19,009 bases of DNA from DATKZH01 sp964505295 (GTDB lineage Bacteria > Planctomycetota > Planctomycetia > Pirellulales > Thermoguttaceae). Shown in pieces: positions 12,457 to 19,009 of this stretch. Both the position numbers and the translations under genes were made by a program. Every line of letters starts with the position of its first letter. Position 1 is the first letter of the stretch. Below the pieces are notes generated by a model. It worked only from the letters and a program-made list of their open reading frames with translations. It was not told the DNA's origin and ran no database searches. The stretch covers positions 1-19,009 of the forward strand of contig CAZDHR010000094.1 in assembly GCA_964505295.1 (NCBI GenBank), written 5' to 3'.

Positions 12457-13869
12457 CTAGGGCCCGCTTTCGCCGCCGCCCTGGGCCGACGTCTTCCGGA
12501 ACAGCTCGTGCACCTTTTCGACGACGAGCTTCTCCACGGATGGGGCAAAGGGGCCGGGAAGCGTCGTGTAACGCATCGCATCGCCGCCTTCGTATCCACC
12601 CTCTTCGAGAACCTTCCGCGACGGGAGGTAGCCGAACACGTCGTTCGAGTAGCCGGCGACCCAGACCGGCGCCCCGGCCAGCTCCGACTTCAACCGAAGC
12701 GAGTAGTCAACCACGACCTCGCCGGCCATCGCGACCAGGGTCAGATCGTCGCCGAAGCGGACGACCTGGACGAGGTACGGGTAGGTGGTGCGAATTTGGC
12801 CGTTCTCCTCCAGCTCCCCGAGCAGCGCTTGCGCGTGTCGGCGCTCGTACTTGTTCTTCGAATCGGCCTGCTTCTCGAGCTCCTCACGGGCGGGCGGCTC
12901 GGCGAACTGGAGCGTGACCTCTTCGATCGCCGCCCGAATCGGGCCGCGCACCGGCCTGGGGCGCGAGACGAGCGCGGCTTCGACCCCGTTGGCCAACGCC
13001 CGCCCGTGCTGCTCGGCCAACTCCAAGGTCCGCCGCGGCTGGGGGTTCTGATCGCCGCCGCAGCCGGCCATGAACAGGGCCATCGTCCCGGGATGGGCTT
13101 CCTCCAGGTAGGCCTGCGCAAACCCGGGATAGTCGCCGCAGAACTGATAGAAGCTGAGCGTCGTGGAGTGGCAGGCGTAGCCGAACAACACGGCCACCAG
13201 CTTGTCGTCCGGTGAGTCGACCCGCAGAACGGGCACGTCGTGATCGACCCGGCCGTCCGGATTGGGGCGATTCTGGAAACCCCGCTCGGTCGGCAGGCGA
13301 CGGTTCATGGCGAAGCCGGCCCGGGCGTGCGTGTAGCTCAGCTTGGCGGGGGCCAGGTTGCCGACGGCCTGCTCGACGAGCCCCAGCAGTTTCCCTTGGA
13401 GCGCCTCGCAATACTGCTCGGCCTGTTCCACGCGCTCCGGGGCCAGGTCGTAGAGTGCGGCCTTCGACGCGCGCAGCTCCGGCCCGCAGTGCGTGTGCGA
13501 CGCATTCAGAAGCAACCCTTCCGGCGGGAGCTTGCACCGCTTTGCCACCTCCGCCACCAGCCAGTCGCGCAACGGCCGCCGGATCCCGATGAGATCAAGC
13601 GTGACGATCACCAGACGCGTGCCTTGCGGGTCTTCCAGGGCGAGCGCCTTGGCGTAGAGGTCGTGGACTTTGCCCTCCGAGGGCTTGTCGCGGGCGGCAT
13701 AGCCGGCCATCCACATCGGCTTCTCCGGGGTAATCACCACCGACGCGACGCCGGCCTTCCACTCGGCTTCGGGAGCCTCGGCCCCCGCCGAAAGCTCGGA
13801 ACAGAAAGCGGACCACGCGACGGCGACCATTACCCACAAACCCCATCCAGCGCAGATTCGATCGAACAT
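12457..13869 (-). CDS. Secreted neutral/alkaline ceramidase-family hydrolase
   Basis: This 470-residue protein has an N-terminal signal peptide (LWVMVAVAWSAFCSELSAGA, about 11-30), so it is exported. The mature part starts EWKAGVASVVITPEKPMWMAGYA, the usual opening of the neutral ceramidase N-terminal domain in planctomycetes. Metal-site motifs follow: NASHTHCGPEL (His125, His127), then FGYACHSTTLSF and GDYPGFAQAYL, and CGGDQNP further on. The neutral ceramidase N-terminal domain family cleaves N-acyl amide bonds of ceramide, but many planctomycete members have unknown substrates, and the usual C-terminal Ig-like domain is absent here. The ATG at 13869 has GGAGG seven bases upstream; the frame extends further but unsupported. 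It is downstream of, and co-oriented with, the ThuA-like gene (162-bp gap). The other end faces the HTH gene across the GGGGTGAC repeat. Confidence 0.85.
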   Translation of the reverse strand: MFDRICAGWGLWVMVAVAWSAFCSELSAGAEAPEAEWKAGVASVVITPEKPMWMAGYAARDKPSEGKVHDLYAKALALEDPQGTRLVIVTLDLIGIRRPLRDWLVAEVAKRCKLPPEGLLLNASHTHCGPELRASKAALYDLAPERVEQAEQYCEALQGKLLGLVEQAVGNLAPAKLSYTHARAGFAMNRRLPTERGFQNRPNPDGRVDHDVPVLRVDSPDDKLVAVLFGYACHSTTLSFYQFCGDYPGFAQAYLEEAHPGTMALFMAGCGGDQNPQPRRTLELAEQHGRALANGVEAALVSRPRPVRGPIRAAIEEVTLQFAEPPAREELEKQADSKNKYERRHAQALLGELEENGQIRTTYPYLVQVVRFGDDLTLVAMAGEVVVDYSLRLKSELAGAPVWVAGYSNDVFGYLPSRKVLEEGGYEGGDAMRYTTLPGPFAPSVEKLVVEKVHELFRKTSAQGGGESGP

Positions 13870-14031
13870 CGCAGCACCTCCACGCAAGAAAGCCCTCGTT
13901 GAAAGAACCGTGTGGATCCTACAACGCGCGGAGCGCGGATGCAATCGAGACGCAGCCCGAGCGCCCCTGCTACCTCGGGGACAGGGTGAACGAGCCGCCG
14001 GCGGGCGGGCGCGGCACCTCGGCCGACAAGC

Positions 14032-14898
14032 TCACCGCGAGACGCAGCCCGGCTCGACCGGCACGCGGCGATACTGGTCGCCGTGGGGAGTGGTTTCGTC
14101 GAAGTTCGAGGTCACGTCGAAGTCGACGTTTCCCAGGGCCCACGACAGACCGGCGTAGGCGATCTGCTGAAACGTCGGGTTGCCCCAGATGTCTTCGCGG
14201 TGTCCGAGCGACGTGTAGAACACGCGACCTTGGCCGTACATCCTGGCCCAGGTGCCGGGGACGGGCGGCCGGTCGTAGACGTTGCCCTGCATTCCCTCGG
14301 TTTCCAGGGCGAGGATCACGTGCATGTCGCGCGATAGCTTCTTGAACACGTACCATTCCTCGAACAAGCGGAAGGAGCCGGGGAGGCCCTCCAGCCCCGG
14401 GAATTTGGGTGACGTGACTCGCATCTCCGCTTCCTGCTCGAGCCCGTGGCCGCAGAACTCGGCCCCGATCATCTCGACGTACGGATCGACGGAGTCGCCG
14501 TAGAACGTATCGGCGGCGGCGTGGAAGCCGACGAACGGCTTGCCCGCCGCGATCGCTTCCAGAAGACGCTGCTTCCCCTCGGGCGACATCGGCGGCGTGG
14601 CGTAGCGCTTGTCCTTCCGAGTGAGGTCGCCGAGCGTGTAGAAGACGAAGCAGTCGTACTGATCGAGGTCGCCTTCAAACACGCGGCCGTCCTTGGTGCA
14701 CTCGACTTCGACGCCGACCCGCTCTCCCATCTCTGACAGCGTGATCTCCGACCAGCTCATCAGGCCGCCGTGCCGGCAGACAGGCGAATGCTCGAATCCA
14801 ATCGTTCGTGTGAAATAAAGCGCTCTCTGCGTCGTTTTCTCACGCGGGGGCGTCCAGCCGCGCGGCAGGCGTGGGAGCGTCTTCGGAAGCGTGGACAT
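14032..14898 (-). CDS. ThuA-like domain protein
   Basis: This 288-residue protein matches the ThuA (trehalose-utilisation-like) family common in planctomycetes. The supporting blocks are RALYFTRTIGFEHSPVCR (25-42), TLSEMGERVGVEVECTKDGRVF, YDCFVFYTLGDLT, PMSPEGKQRLLEAIAAGKPFVGFHAAADTFYG, and near the end GRVFYTSLGHREDIWGNPTFQQ. The family has a class I glutamine-amidotransferase-like fold, and its enzymatic role is unsettled. Many planctomycete members have a signal peptide; this one starts MSTLPKTLPRLPRGW and has none, so it looks cytosolic unless the true start is different. The ATG at 14898 has GAGG nine bases upstream. It lies upstream of the ceramidase-like gene in the same direction. There is no sign of frameshift. 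Confidence 0.87.
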   Translation of the reverse strand: MSTLPKTLPRLPRGWTPPREKTTQRALYFTRTIGFEHSPVCRHGGLMSWSEITLSEMGERVGVEVECTKDGRVFEGDLDQYDCFVFYTLGDLTRKDKRYATPPMSPEGKQRLLEAIAAGKPFVGFHAAADTFYGDSVDPYVEMIGAEFCGHGLEQEAEMRVTSPKFPGLEGLPGSFRLFEEWYVFKKLSRDMHVILALETEGMQGNVYDRPPVPGTWARMYGQGRVFYTSLGHREDIWGNPTFQQIAYAGLSWALGNVDFDVTSNFDETTPHGDQYRRVPVEPGCVSR

Positions 14899-15108
14899 TT
14901 CTCATTTCCTCTCTTTGCGGTGCGCGCAAGGAGTGCTTGCGCACGGGATCTTCTTCCTACCGTTGGGCGTGGTTTGTCCTTCTTCCCCAACGCCCATATC
15001 GAGCCGGCCTTCTTGGCGCAGCCCCGGTCAACAACGGCGTCTCGCAGGAGAGACGACGACCCCGCGAGCGAGCGCACAGGTTGCACAACGTCTCGCGGGC
15101 AAAGAGAG

Positions 15109-15597
15109 TCACAAGAGAAACCTGCAAAGAACGGCGCAGACTTGCGTTGCGCGGACACCACCAGGGAAGCCGTCGGACGTCGCGAGTCGCTGCGACGTCG
15201 GTGTGGACGCACGACTCGAGCAATCGGCCGGAGGGACGGGAACCCACTCCTTGCCCGGCTTCTTGAGATTCGTCAATCCAACCCGCAAGGCCGCGACGGC
15301 ATGCCACTTCGTGTGGCATTTGCAGGTCCCGCAGCCGATGCCGTCGGAGGGCCGCGCTCTGTTGACACAGCACGGGCAGTGTCCGGCAGGCACGATACTC
15401 GCGGAATCGCCGATGGGAAGCCCATCAGACGCGGCGATTGCGCCGGCACCCCGCGGCTTTGCCGTCTCGCCGCTTGCTGTCGCCGGGGTCGCGCAGCAGG
15501 GGCAGCGGCACGTGCTCGCCAGCACGGCCTGGAGCTGTGCCGGGAGGATCATGGCCAAGACGGCGACGCTCGCAATGAAATCTCGGAAGCGACGCAT
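15109..15597 (-). CDS. Small secreted cysteine-rich protein, unknown function
   Basis: This 162-residue protein has a clear signal peptide: a basic start (MRRFRDF) followed by the hydrophobic IASVAVLAMILPAQLQAVLA. Cleavage is likely near residue 27. The mature chain has paired cysteine clusters: STCRCPCCATP (28-38), GHCPCCVNRA (72-81) and GCGTCKCHTKWHA (88-100). The spacing suggests metal binding or disulphide bridges. I do not recognise a family. I chose the ATG at 15597 because it begins the signal peptide; a TTG at 15639 in the same frame is less likely. The ribosome binding site is weak. It starts 51 bp after the stop of the PaaK-like gene, in the same direction. The C-terminal third is ordinary in composition and could reflect an extended chance frame, so the gene is probable rather than certain. 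Confidence 0.5.
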   Translation of the reverse strand: MRRFRDFIASVAVLAMILPAQLQAVLASTCRCPCCATPATASGETAKPRGAGAIAASDGLPIGDSASIVPAGHCPCCVNRARPSDGIGCGTCKCHTKWHAVAALRVGLTNLKKPGKEWVPVPPADCSSRASTPTSQRLATSDGFPGGVRATQVCAVLCRFLL

Positions 15598-15648
15598 GGG
15601 CTGGTAGGGGGCCTTTTCAGGGCTTTTCGCAAACGGCAAACTTGGAGA

Positions 15649-17085
15649 CTACTTTGGATGGAGTTTCGGCCGGCGGTCGGTGAGCCGATCGGCCTTGAAT
15701 TCAAACCGCGGCAGCGAGCCGCCGGGCACGACCTCGATATCCACCCGGATCCCGAGCAGTGATTTGAGCTTACGCGCGACTCGCCCCTTTCGTTCCGCGT
15801 CGCTCAGCGAGGCGGTTTCCGAACCTGGCTCGACGGTCACCTTTACTTGATCCATGTCGCCGACGCGGTCGATCTCCACGCGGAACTCGTCGCCGACCTC
15901 CGGCTGGCACCGGATGGCGTCCTCGATCGCGGCGGGGAAGAACAACAGGCCGCGGATCTTGATCAGCTTGTCGTGCCTGCCCTGGAGCCCTCCGACCGCC
16001 CGGGCGTGCGTGCGCCCACACTCGCACGGCTCGGTGGTGATCGTGATCCAGTCGCCCATCACGTAACGGAGGATCGGCTGTGCCTCGCTGTAGAGGTTGC
16101 TGACGATCAACACGCCGGGCTTTCCTTCAGGGACCGGCTGGTACGTCTCCGGGTCGAGCGCCTCGGGGATGTAGACGTCCTCCATCATGTGGGAGTCAAC
16201 CGGCCGGTCCTTTCGTTTCACGAGCTGGGAGCAGGTGTACCCCAGGGGCGGCATGGCCACCTCGGTGCAGCCGAAATGGTCGTGCATCTCCGCGCCCCAG
16301 AGCTCTTCGACGCGTTTCTTCGTAGCAGGCACACAGGCGCCCGGCTCGCCGGAGCAACAGAGGAGCCGAATGGAGCTGTCACGCGGCGACATGCCCCACT
16401 TTTCCATCTTACGGCCGAAGTACAGGGCATACGACGGCGTGCACATCAGCACGGTGGGCCGGTAATTCTCGATGAACATCGCCCGACGCTCCGTGTTCGC
16501 TCCGCCCCCGGAGATCAGCGGGACGCCCATGTGGTGCAGGGCGTAGTGCATGCTCCAGAAGCCGACCGACGTGCCATACGAGAAGCAGGGGAAAGCGATA
16601 TCGCCGTGGCCGATGCCCATGGCGTACAGCCCTCGGGCCCCCAGGTAGGACCAGATGTCGCGATCGAAGGTCGTGTGGCGGAACACACGTGGACACTTGG
16701 CCGTCGTGCCCGAAGTGCTGAAGAACATCCAGCCCCGTTCGAGCCAGTCCTGCTGGCGGAGGGGCGAGAATGTGCCCCACGGGGGGTTCTCTTCCTGGTC
16801 CTTCAACCACTCTTCCCGGTGGGTAATGGGAATCTTGGGGAGGTCGTCGATCCCTCGGACTGAATCGGGCCCGAGGCCCGCCTCTTCGTATTTCCGGCGA
16901 TAGAAACTGCTGCACTCCCACAAATAACGGTAGGCCAGCGCCAGCTTCTCGCTCTGGATCTCCCGGAGCCGGTCCCGGGGACAAGTCTCCAGCTCCGGCG
17001 CCCAGCAGCGATCGTTGGCCGGCGCGTCGTAGTGCGGGGTGTAACTCCGCACCAGGTCGCGCCAACGCTGGCGGATGTCGTTCAT
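15649..17085 (-). CDS. PaaK-like phenylacetate-CoA ligase family adenylate-forming enzyme
   Basis: This 478-residue protein has the AMP-binding P-loop MFFSTSGTTAKCPRVFRH (120-137). A second core motif, EMHDHFGCTEVAMPP, matches the YGxTE position. ILRYVMGDW corresponds to the ..Y.TGD motif. GRHDKLIKIRGLLFFPAAIED is the A8 hinge and C-domain motif of PaaK (RG..VFP..IE). CECGRTHAR before it may bind metal. The family activates aryl or other carboxylic acids to acyl-AMP and then acyl-CoA. The substrate is not determined: the P-loop is unusual (TTAKCP instead of TTGKP) and no phenylacetate-pathway genes are near. The ATG at 17085 has only a weak ribosome binding site but is preceded by a good promoter candidate. 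The length is a little above typical PaaK. Confidence 0.88.
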   Translation of the reverse strand: MNDIRQRWRDLVRSYTPHYDAPANDRCWAPELETCPRDRLREIQSEKLALAYRYLWECSSFYRRKYEEAGLGPDSVRGIDDLPKIPITHREEWLKDQEENPPWGTFSPLRQQDWLERGWMFFSTSGTTAKCPRVFRHTTFDRDIWSYLGARGLYAMGIGHGDIAFPCFSYGTSVGFWSMHYALHHMGVPLISGGGANTERRAMFIENYRPTVLMCTPSYALYFGRKMEKWGMSPRDSSIRLLCCSGEPGACVPATKKRVEELWGAEMHDHFGCTEVAMPPLGYTCSQLVKRKDRPVDSHMMEDVYIPEALDPETYQPVPEGKPGVLIVSNLYSEAQPILRYVMGDWITITTEPCECGRTHARAVGGLQGRHDKLIKIRGLLFFPAAIEDAIRCQPEVGDEFRVEIDRVGDMDQVKVTVEPGSETASLSDAERKGRVARKLKSLLGIRVDIEVVPGGSLPRFEFKADRLTDRRPKLHPK

Positions 17086-17135
17086 GCGGACCGTCCGACT
17101 TATTGGGAGGCAGAGTACATAAATTCCAGAAGCTA

Positions 17136-17164
17136 AGCATACAGCACAAGATGGCGAAATTCAA
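17136..17164 (-). promoter_or_regulatory. Candidate sigma70 promoter of the PaaK-like gene
   Basis: On the minus strand a -35-like TTGAAT (17159-17164) is followed after 17 bases by a -10-like TATGCT (17136-17141). Transcription would start near 17129, about 44 bases upstream of the ATG at 17085. The surrounding 60 bp are AT-richer than the rest of the window, as expected of a promoter. Confidence 0.5.
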
Positions 17165-17477
17165 TCCCCTGCCTTCCGCGCAGGGCCGCCCCCAAGAGGC
17201 TGTCGGCTCGGCAGGACCCGTTTGGCAACTAAAGCTTTCAGAATGATGATTCTCTGGCGTCTTGGTCCAGAGAACGAAGCCCGCGGCAAGCGACTCCTCC
17301 GACTGCGCCCCCCCCGGAAGGTGCACGCGGGTCGCCGGCCGGGCGAAGAAGGAGCCAGGTACCCCGCCCGTGGAATCAGCCCCGCGTCTTATGGAAAACG
17401 GGGCGAATGAGTCCGCTCAGAAAGCGCCCGGCACGGCCAGCCGCGCGAGCGGTCCGTCCAAGTTGAGCTGACGGGCG

Positions 17478-17531
17478 CCACGGTTGGCTTGTTCAACCGT
17501 GGTTCCGGCACTGCTGGGCAAGCCAGCCGTG
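17478..17531. repeat. Two-hairpin intergenic repeat
   Basis: The first hairpin has perfect 9-bp arms, CCACGGTTG (17478-17486) and CAACCGTGG (17494-17502), with a 7-base loop. The second pairs CACTGCTGG (17509-17517) with CCAGCCGTG (17523-17531), with one mismatch and a 5-base loop. The layout resembles REP-like interspersed repeats that I recall from planctomycete genomes. It lies about 50 bp beyond the end of lexA and could shape that transcript's 3' end, but no T-run follows. Confidence 0.65.
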
Positions 17532-17580
17532 ACACCCAACGTGCAAAATCGAGGGGGACGGACCACGAGCGCTACTCGCC

Positions 17581-18189
17581 CTATTGCACCTTCCGCACCA
17601 CGCCCACCACCACGCCGAGCACCCGGGCGTTCTTGACGTAGATCGGCTTCATCGTGGAGTTGGCCGGCTCCAGGCGGATCCGTTTCTTCTCGGGATACCA
17701 GCGTTTGAGCGTGGCCTCGTTTTCTTCGGTCAGCGCAACGACGATCTGGCCGCGGCGGGCGGTTCGCTGGCGACGCACCACCACGTAGTCGCCGTCGGCG
17801 ATCTGATCGTCGACCATCGAGTCGCCGTTGACCTCGAGCACGAACAGGTTCTTGTTCTTGCTGTCGAACACGTCGCCGAAGTCGACCCGCTCGTCCTGCT
17901 CGATGGCCTCGTGCAAAACGCCTGCGGCGATCCGCCCCGCCAAAGGCAATCCCCGCTCCTCGATCGGCTCGGCCGCCAATTGGATCGCCCGCGACATGTT
18001 CGGCTCGCGCGTGATCAGCCCCTTCTTCTCCAGGGCCTTCAAGTGGCACATCACGCCGTTGGGCGAGCTGATGCCGAAGTGCTCTCCGATCTCGCGGACC
18101 GTGGGCCCGTAGCCCCGATTGCGGATCTTGTCGCGGATGAACTCGTACACCCGGCGTTGCTTGTCCGTGACTTGTCCGTGCGGCTCCAT
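17581..18189 (-). CDS. lexA: LexA repressor (SOS response)
   Basis: This 202-residue protein has both LexA parts. The N-terminal winged helix (residues 7-70) includes GYGPTVREIGEHFGISSPNGVMCHLKALEKKG with the recognition helix. The C-terminal peptidase domain carries the self-cleavage site Ala89-Gly90 in GRIAAGV, the nucleophile Ser124 in NGDSMVDD, and Lys162 in EATLKRW. LexA blocks DNA-damage genes and cuts itself when RecA is activated. The ATG at 18189 has GGGGAG six bases upstream. Translation further upstream is open for 20 codons but has no site. The gene is transcribed from a good promoter whose spacer holds a palindrome, consistent with autorepression. No SOS-cassette genes (imuA/imuB/dnaE2) are next to it here. 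Length and motifs are typical; I am confident. Confidence 0.97.
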   Translation of the reverse strand: MEPHGQVTDKQRRVYEFIRDKIRNRGYGPTVREIGEHFGISSPNGVMCHLKALEKKGLITREPNMSRAIQLAAEPIEERGLPLAGRIAAGVLHEAIEQDERVDFGDVFDSKNKNLFVLEVNGDSMVDDQIADGDYVVVRRQRTARRGQIVVALTEENEATLKRWYPEKKRIRLEPANSTMKPIYVKNARVLGVVVGVVRKVQ

Positions 18190-18523
18190 GTGGGACTCCC
18201 CCTGTTTCGCGAGACGGATTGACCGGCCAAGGGCTCCTGCCCTGGACAATCGTACAATATACGGGTGTACAGAGTCAAGAGGAGCCGATTAGGGAGGGGG
18301 GCCCGGGGCCCTGCCAGGGCGCTGTGGCTGAGCGACGGTGTTGCCGTTTTTCGCTCGCCGCGGCCTCTGATGGCAAACCCACCCCGCCATATTGGTGGTA
18401 TCGGCCCGATTGTGTTGGCTGCACCGCTCGCTTGCAGCGGGTGAGCGCCACTGGTATGTTGATGATCGGCGCTTTTTGGGGTCCCGCTTTGAAGAGCCGA
18501 ATGGTCTCTGTGCTGGCCGCGTC
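18190..18523. other. Divergent intergenic region between lexA and the lipoprotein gene (334 bp)
   Basis: Apart from the lexA promoter and operator candidate near its left end, this stretch has a short GC-rich hairpin (GCCCT-GCC-AGGGC, around 18308-18321). Otherwise I see nothing recognisable, including no clear promoter for the rightward lipoprotein gene. Open frames continue through it on several strands but have no ribosome binding site. Confidence 0.5.
18249..18278 (-). promoter_or_regulatory. lexA promoter with overlapping palindromic operator candidate
   Basis: On the minus strand TTGACT (18273-18278) and TACGAT (18249-18254) are separated by 18 bases. An inverted repeat GTACA (18252-18256) / TGTAC (18266-18270), spaced nine bases apart, fills the spacer and overlaps the -10. 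That is where an autoregulating LexA would bind. The sequence differs from the E. coli CTG-N10-CAG and Bacillus GAAC-N4-GTTC boxes, as is common in phyla with divergent LexA recognition helices. The promoter is visible; operator function is inferred. Confidence 0.6.
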
Positions 18524-18973
18524 ATGGCAGCTTCCAACGCACAATGCCGTTGCTCTCCCACGAGGGCATTGTGGGCGGCTCTGGCAGCGACTGCGCTCGG
18601 TCTCGCGATGGGTGGGTGTGGCGGCCAGGCTGCCTCTGTGTGCGGCCAGATCAGTGTCGACGGCAAACCGGTCCAGAACGGCACCGTCCGTCTGGATCCG
18701 GTAAAGGGGACGCCGGGACCTTCCGCGGCCGCGCCGATTCGGGCAGGTCGCTACGAACTGGCTCGTCGCCAAGGCCTGCGGGCCGGCAGACACTCCGTGC
18801 TGATTGTGGCGGCACGGGAGAGGGGCGGAACGGGCCAGCGGCCGGGCATCTCGCCAGGCAACTCACGTCCGAAAGGAAAGCCGGACGCGACCGTCCAGGC
18901 TGACGTCGTGCAATACAGCGCGACGGTGGAGGTCGCGCCCGGCGAGAACACGAAGGGTATCTGTCCATTTTGA
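18524..18973 (+). CDS. Small lipoprotein with carboxypeptidase-regulatory-like (transthyretin-like) fold
   Basis: This 149-residue protein starts with a signal segment TRALWAALAATALGLAMGGC, ending at a lipobox-like Cys32 followed by GGQAAS. The mature part, VCGQISVDGKPVQNGTVRLDPVKG, then PIRAGRYELARRQGLRAGRHSVLIVA, is the beta-sandwich pattern (G.V..dGkPv..g.V.f.P, then G.Y......G...v.v) of the short planctomycete lipoproteins often found next to DUF1559 or secretion genes. These are anchored on the periplasmic side of a membrane; their role is unknown. The ATG at 18524 is chosen because it begins the signal segment; its ribosome binding site is poor, and the frame stays open upstream to 18392. 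It is divergent from lexA. The family resemblance is by pattern. Confidence 0.6.
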   Translation: MAASNAQCRCSPTRALWAALAATALGLAMGGCGGQAASVCGQISVDGKPVQNGTVRLDPVKGTPGPSAAAPIRAGRYELARRQGLRAGRHSVLIVAARERGGTGQRPGISPGNSRPKGKPDATVQADVVQYSATVEVAPGENTKGICPF

Positions 18974-19009
18974 AAACTGGGCTTTGTGGAGATTTCGGAA
19001 TCGTTTAGG

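Larger units (their letters stand above)
17086..17580. other. Gene-free stretch (495 bp) between the PaaK-like gene and lexA
   Basis: I see no convincing gene here: the small frames lack ribosome binding sites and have arginine- or proline-rich products. It holds the PaaK-like promoter candidate (17136-17164), a hairpin with an 8-bp stem TTCTCTGG/CCAGAGAA (17250-17274), and the double-hairpin repeat at 17478-17531 just downstream of lexA. Nothing else is recognisable. Confidence 0.6.

Noticed and set aside
14770..15762. Plus-strand 330-codon frame and its overlapping neighbours
   Set aside because: They are antisense to the ThuA and PaaK ends and to the signal-peptide protein, are Arg-rich, and have no domain pattern.
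17222..17471. Small plus-strand frames downstream of lexA
   Set aside because: They have no ribosome binding site and Arg/Pro-rich products, and one ends in the hairpin repeat.
17417..18049. Minus-strand 210-codon frame overlapping lexA
   Set aside because: It is a shadow frame of lexA with an Arg/Gly/Ala-rich product and no ribosome binding site.

Overview
The window is GC-rich, densely coded bacterial DNA. Its gene content suggests a planctomycete, probably of the Pirellulales type: a prokaryotic ubiquitin-like conjugation cluster, a planctomycete-style neutral-ceramidase protein, a ThuA-like protein, LexA, and a short lipoprotein with a carboxypeptidase-regulatory-like fold. This taxonomic reading is an inference from gene families; there is no rRNA marker.

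Positions 1-10447 (minus strand) hold the most interesting locus, an apparently operonic ubiquitin-like modification and unfolding system. In transcription order it encodes: an unknown 151-aa protein (9992-10447); a strong intrinsic terminator or attenuator (9850-9913); a RING-like E3 candidate (9092-9715); a ThiF/E1-like activating enzyme (7864-9108); a UBC/E2-like protein with an HxN...C active-site motif (7211-7861); an unknown 274-aa protein (6359-7183); a small YukD-like ubiquitin-fold protein ending in Gly (6084-6362); a JAMM/JAB protease (4795-5964); an ARC/PAN-like AAA+ unfoldase (3006-4769); a ClpA/B-like AAA+ protein with a broken Walker A (1810-3009); a PRTRC-C-like ubiquitin-fold protein (1417-1740); a PRTRC-B/Prok-E2_D-like protein (430-1311); and a second JAB-family protein that runs off the left edge (1-387). 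Most starts carry a GGAGG-type ribosome binding site, and several genes overlap or lie within 2-30 bp. The set contains one E1, one RING, two ubiquitin-like proteins, two E2-like proteins, two JAB proteins and two AAA+ proteins. That is the outline of a complete conjugation, deconjugation and unfolding pathway.

Positions 10448-11091 form a gene-free, hairpin-rich divergent region with candidate promoters on both strands. It separates the operon from a plus-strand helix-turn-helix protein (11092-12261) with a large unrecognised C-terminal domain, a candidate regulator of the operon. This gene converges on a ceramidase-family gene (12457-13869) across a GGGGTGAC-rich region containing a perfect 23-nt inverted repeat.

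Positions 12457-17085 carry minus-strand genes that look like ordinary chromosomal genes: a secreted ceramidase-like hydrolase, a ThuA-like protein, a cysteine-rich secreted protein and a PaaK-like adenylate-forming ligase. Positions 17086-19009 hold a gene-free stretch with a two-hairpin repeat, lexA with a recognisable promoter and palindromic operator candidate, and a divergent small lipoprotein gene.
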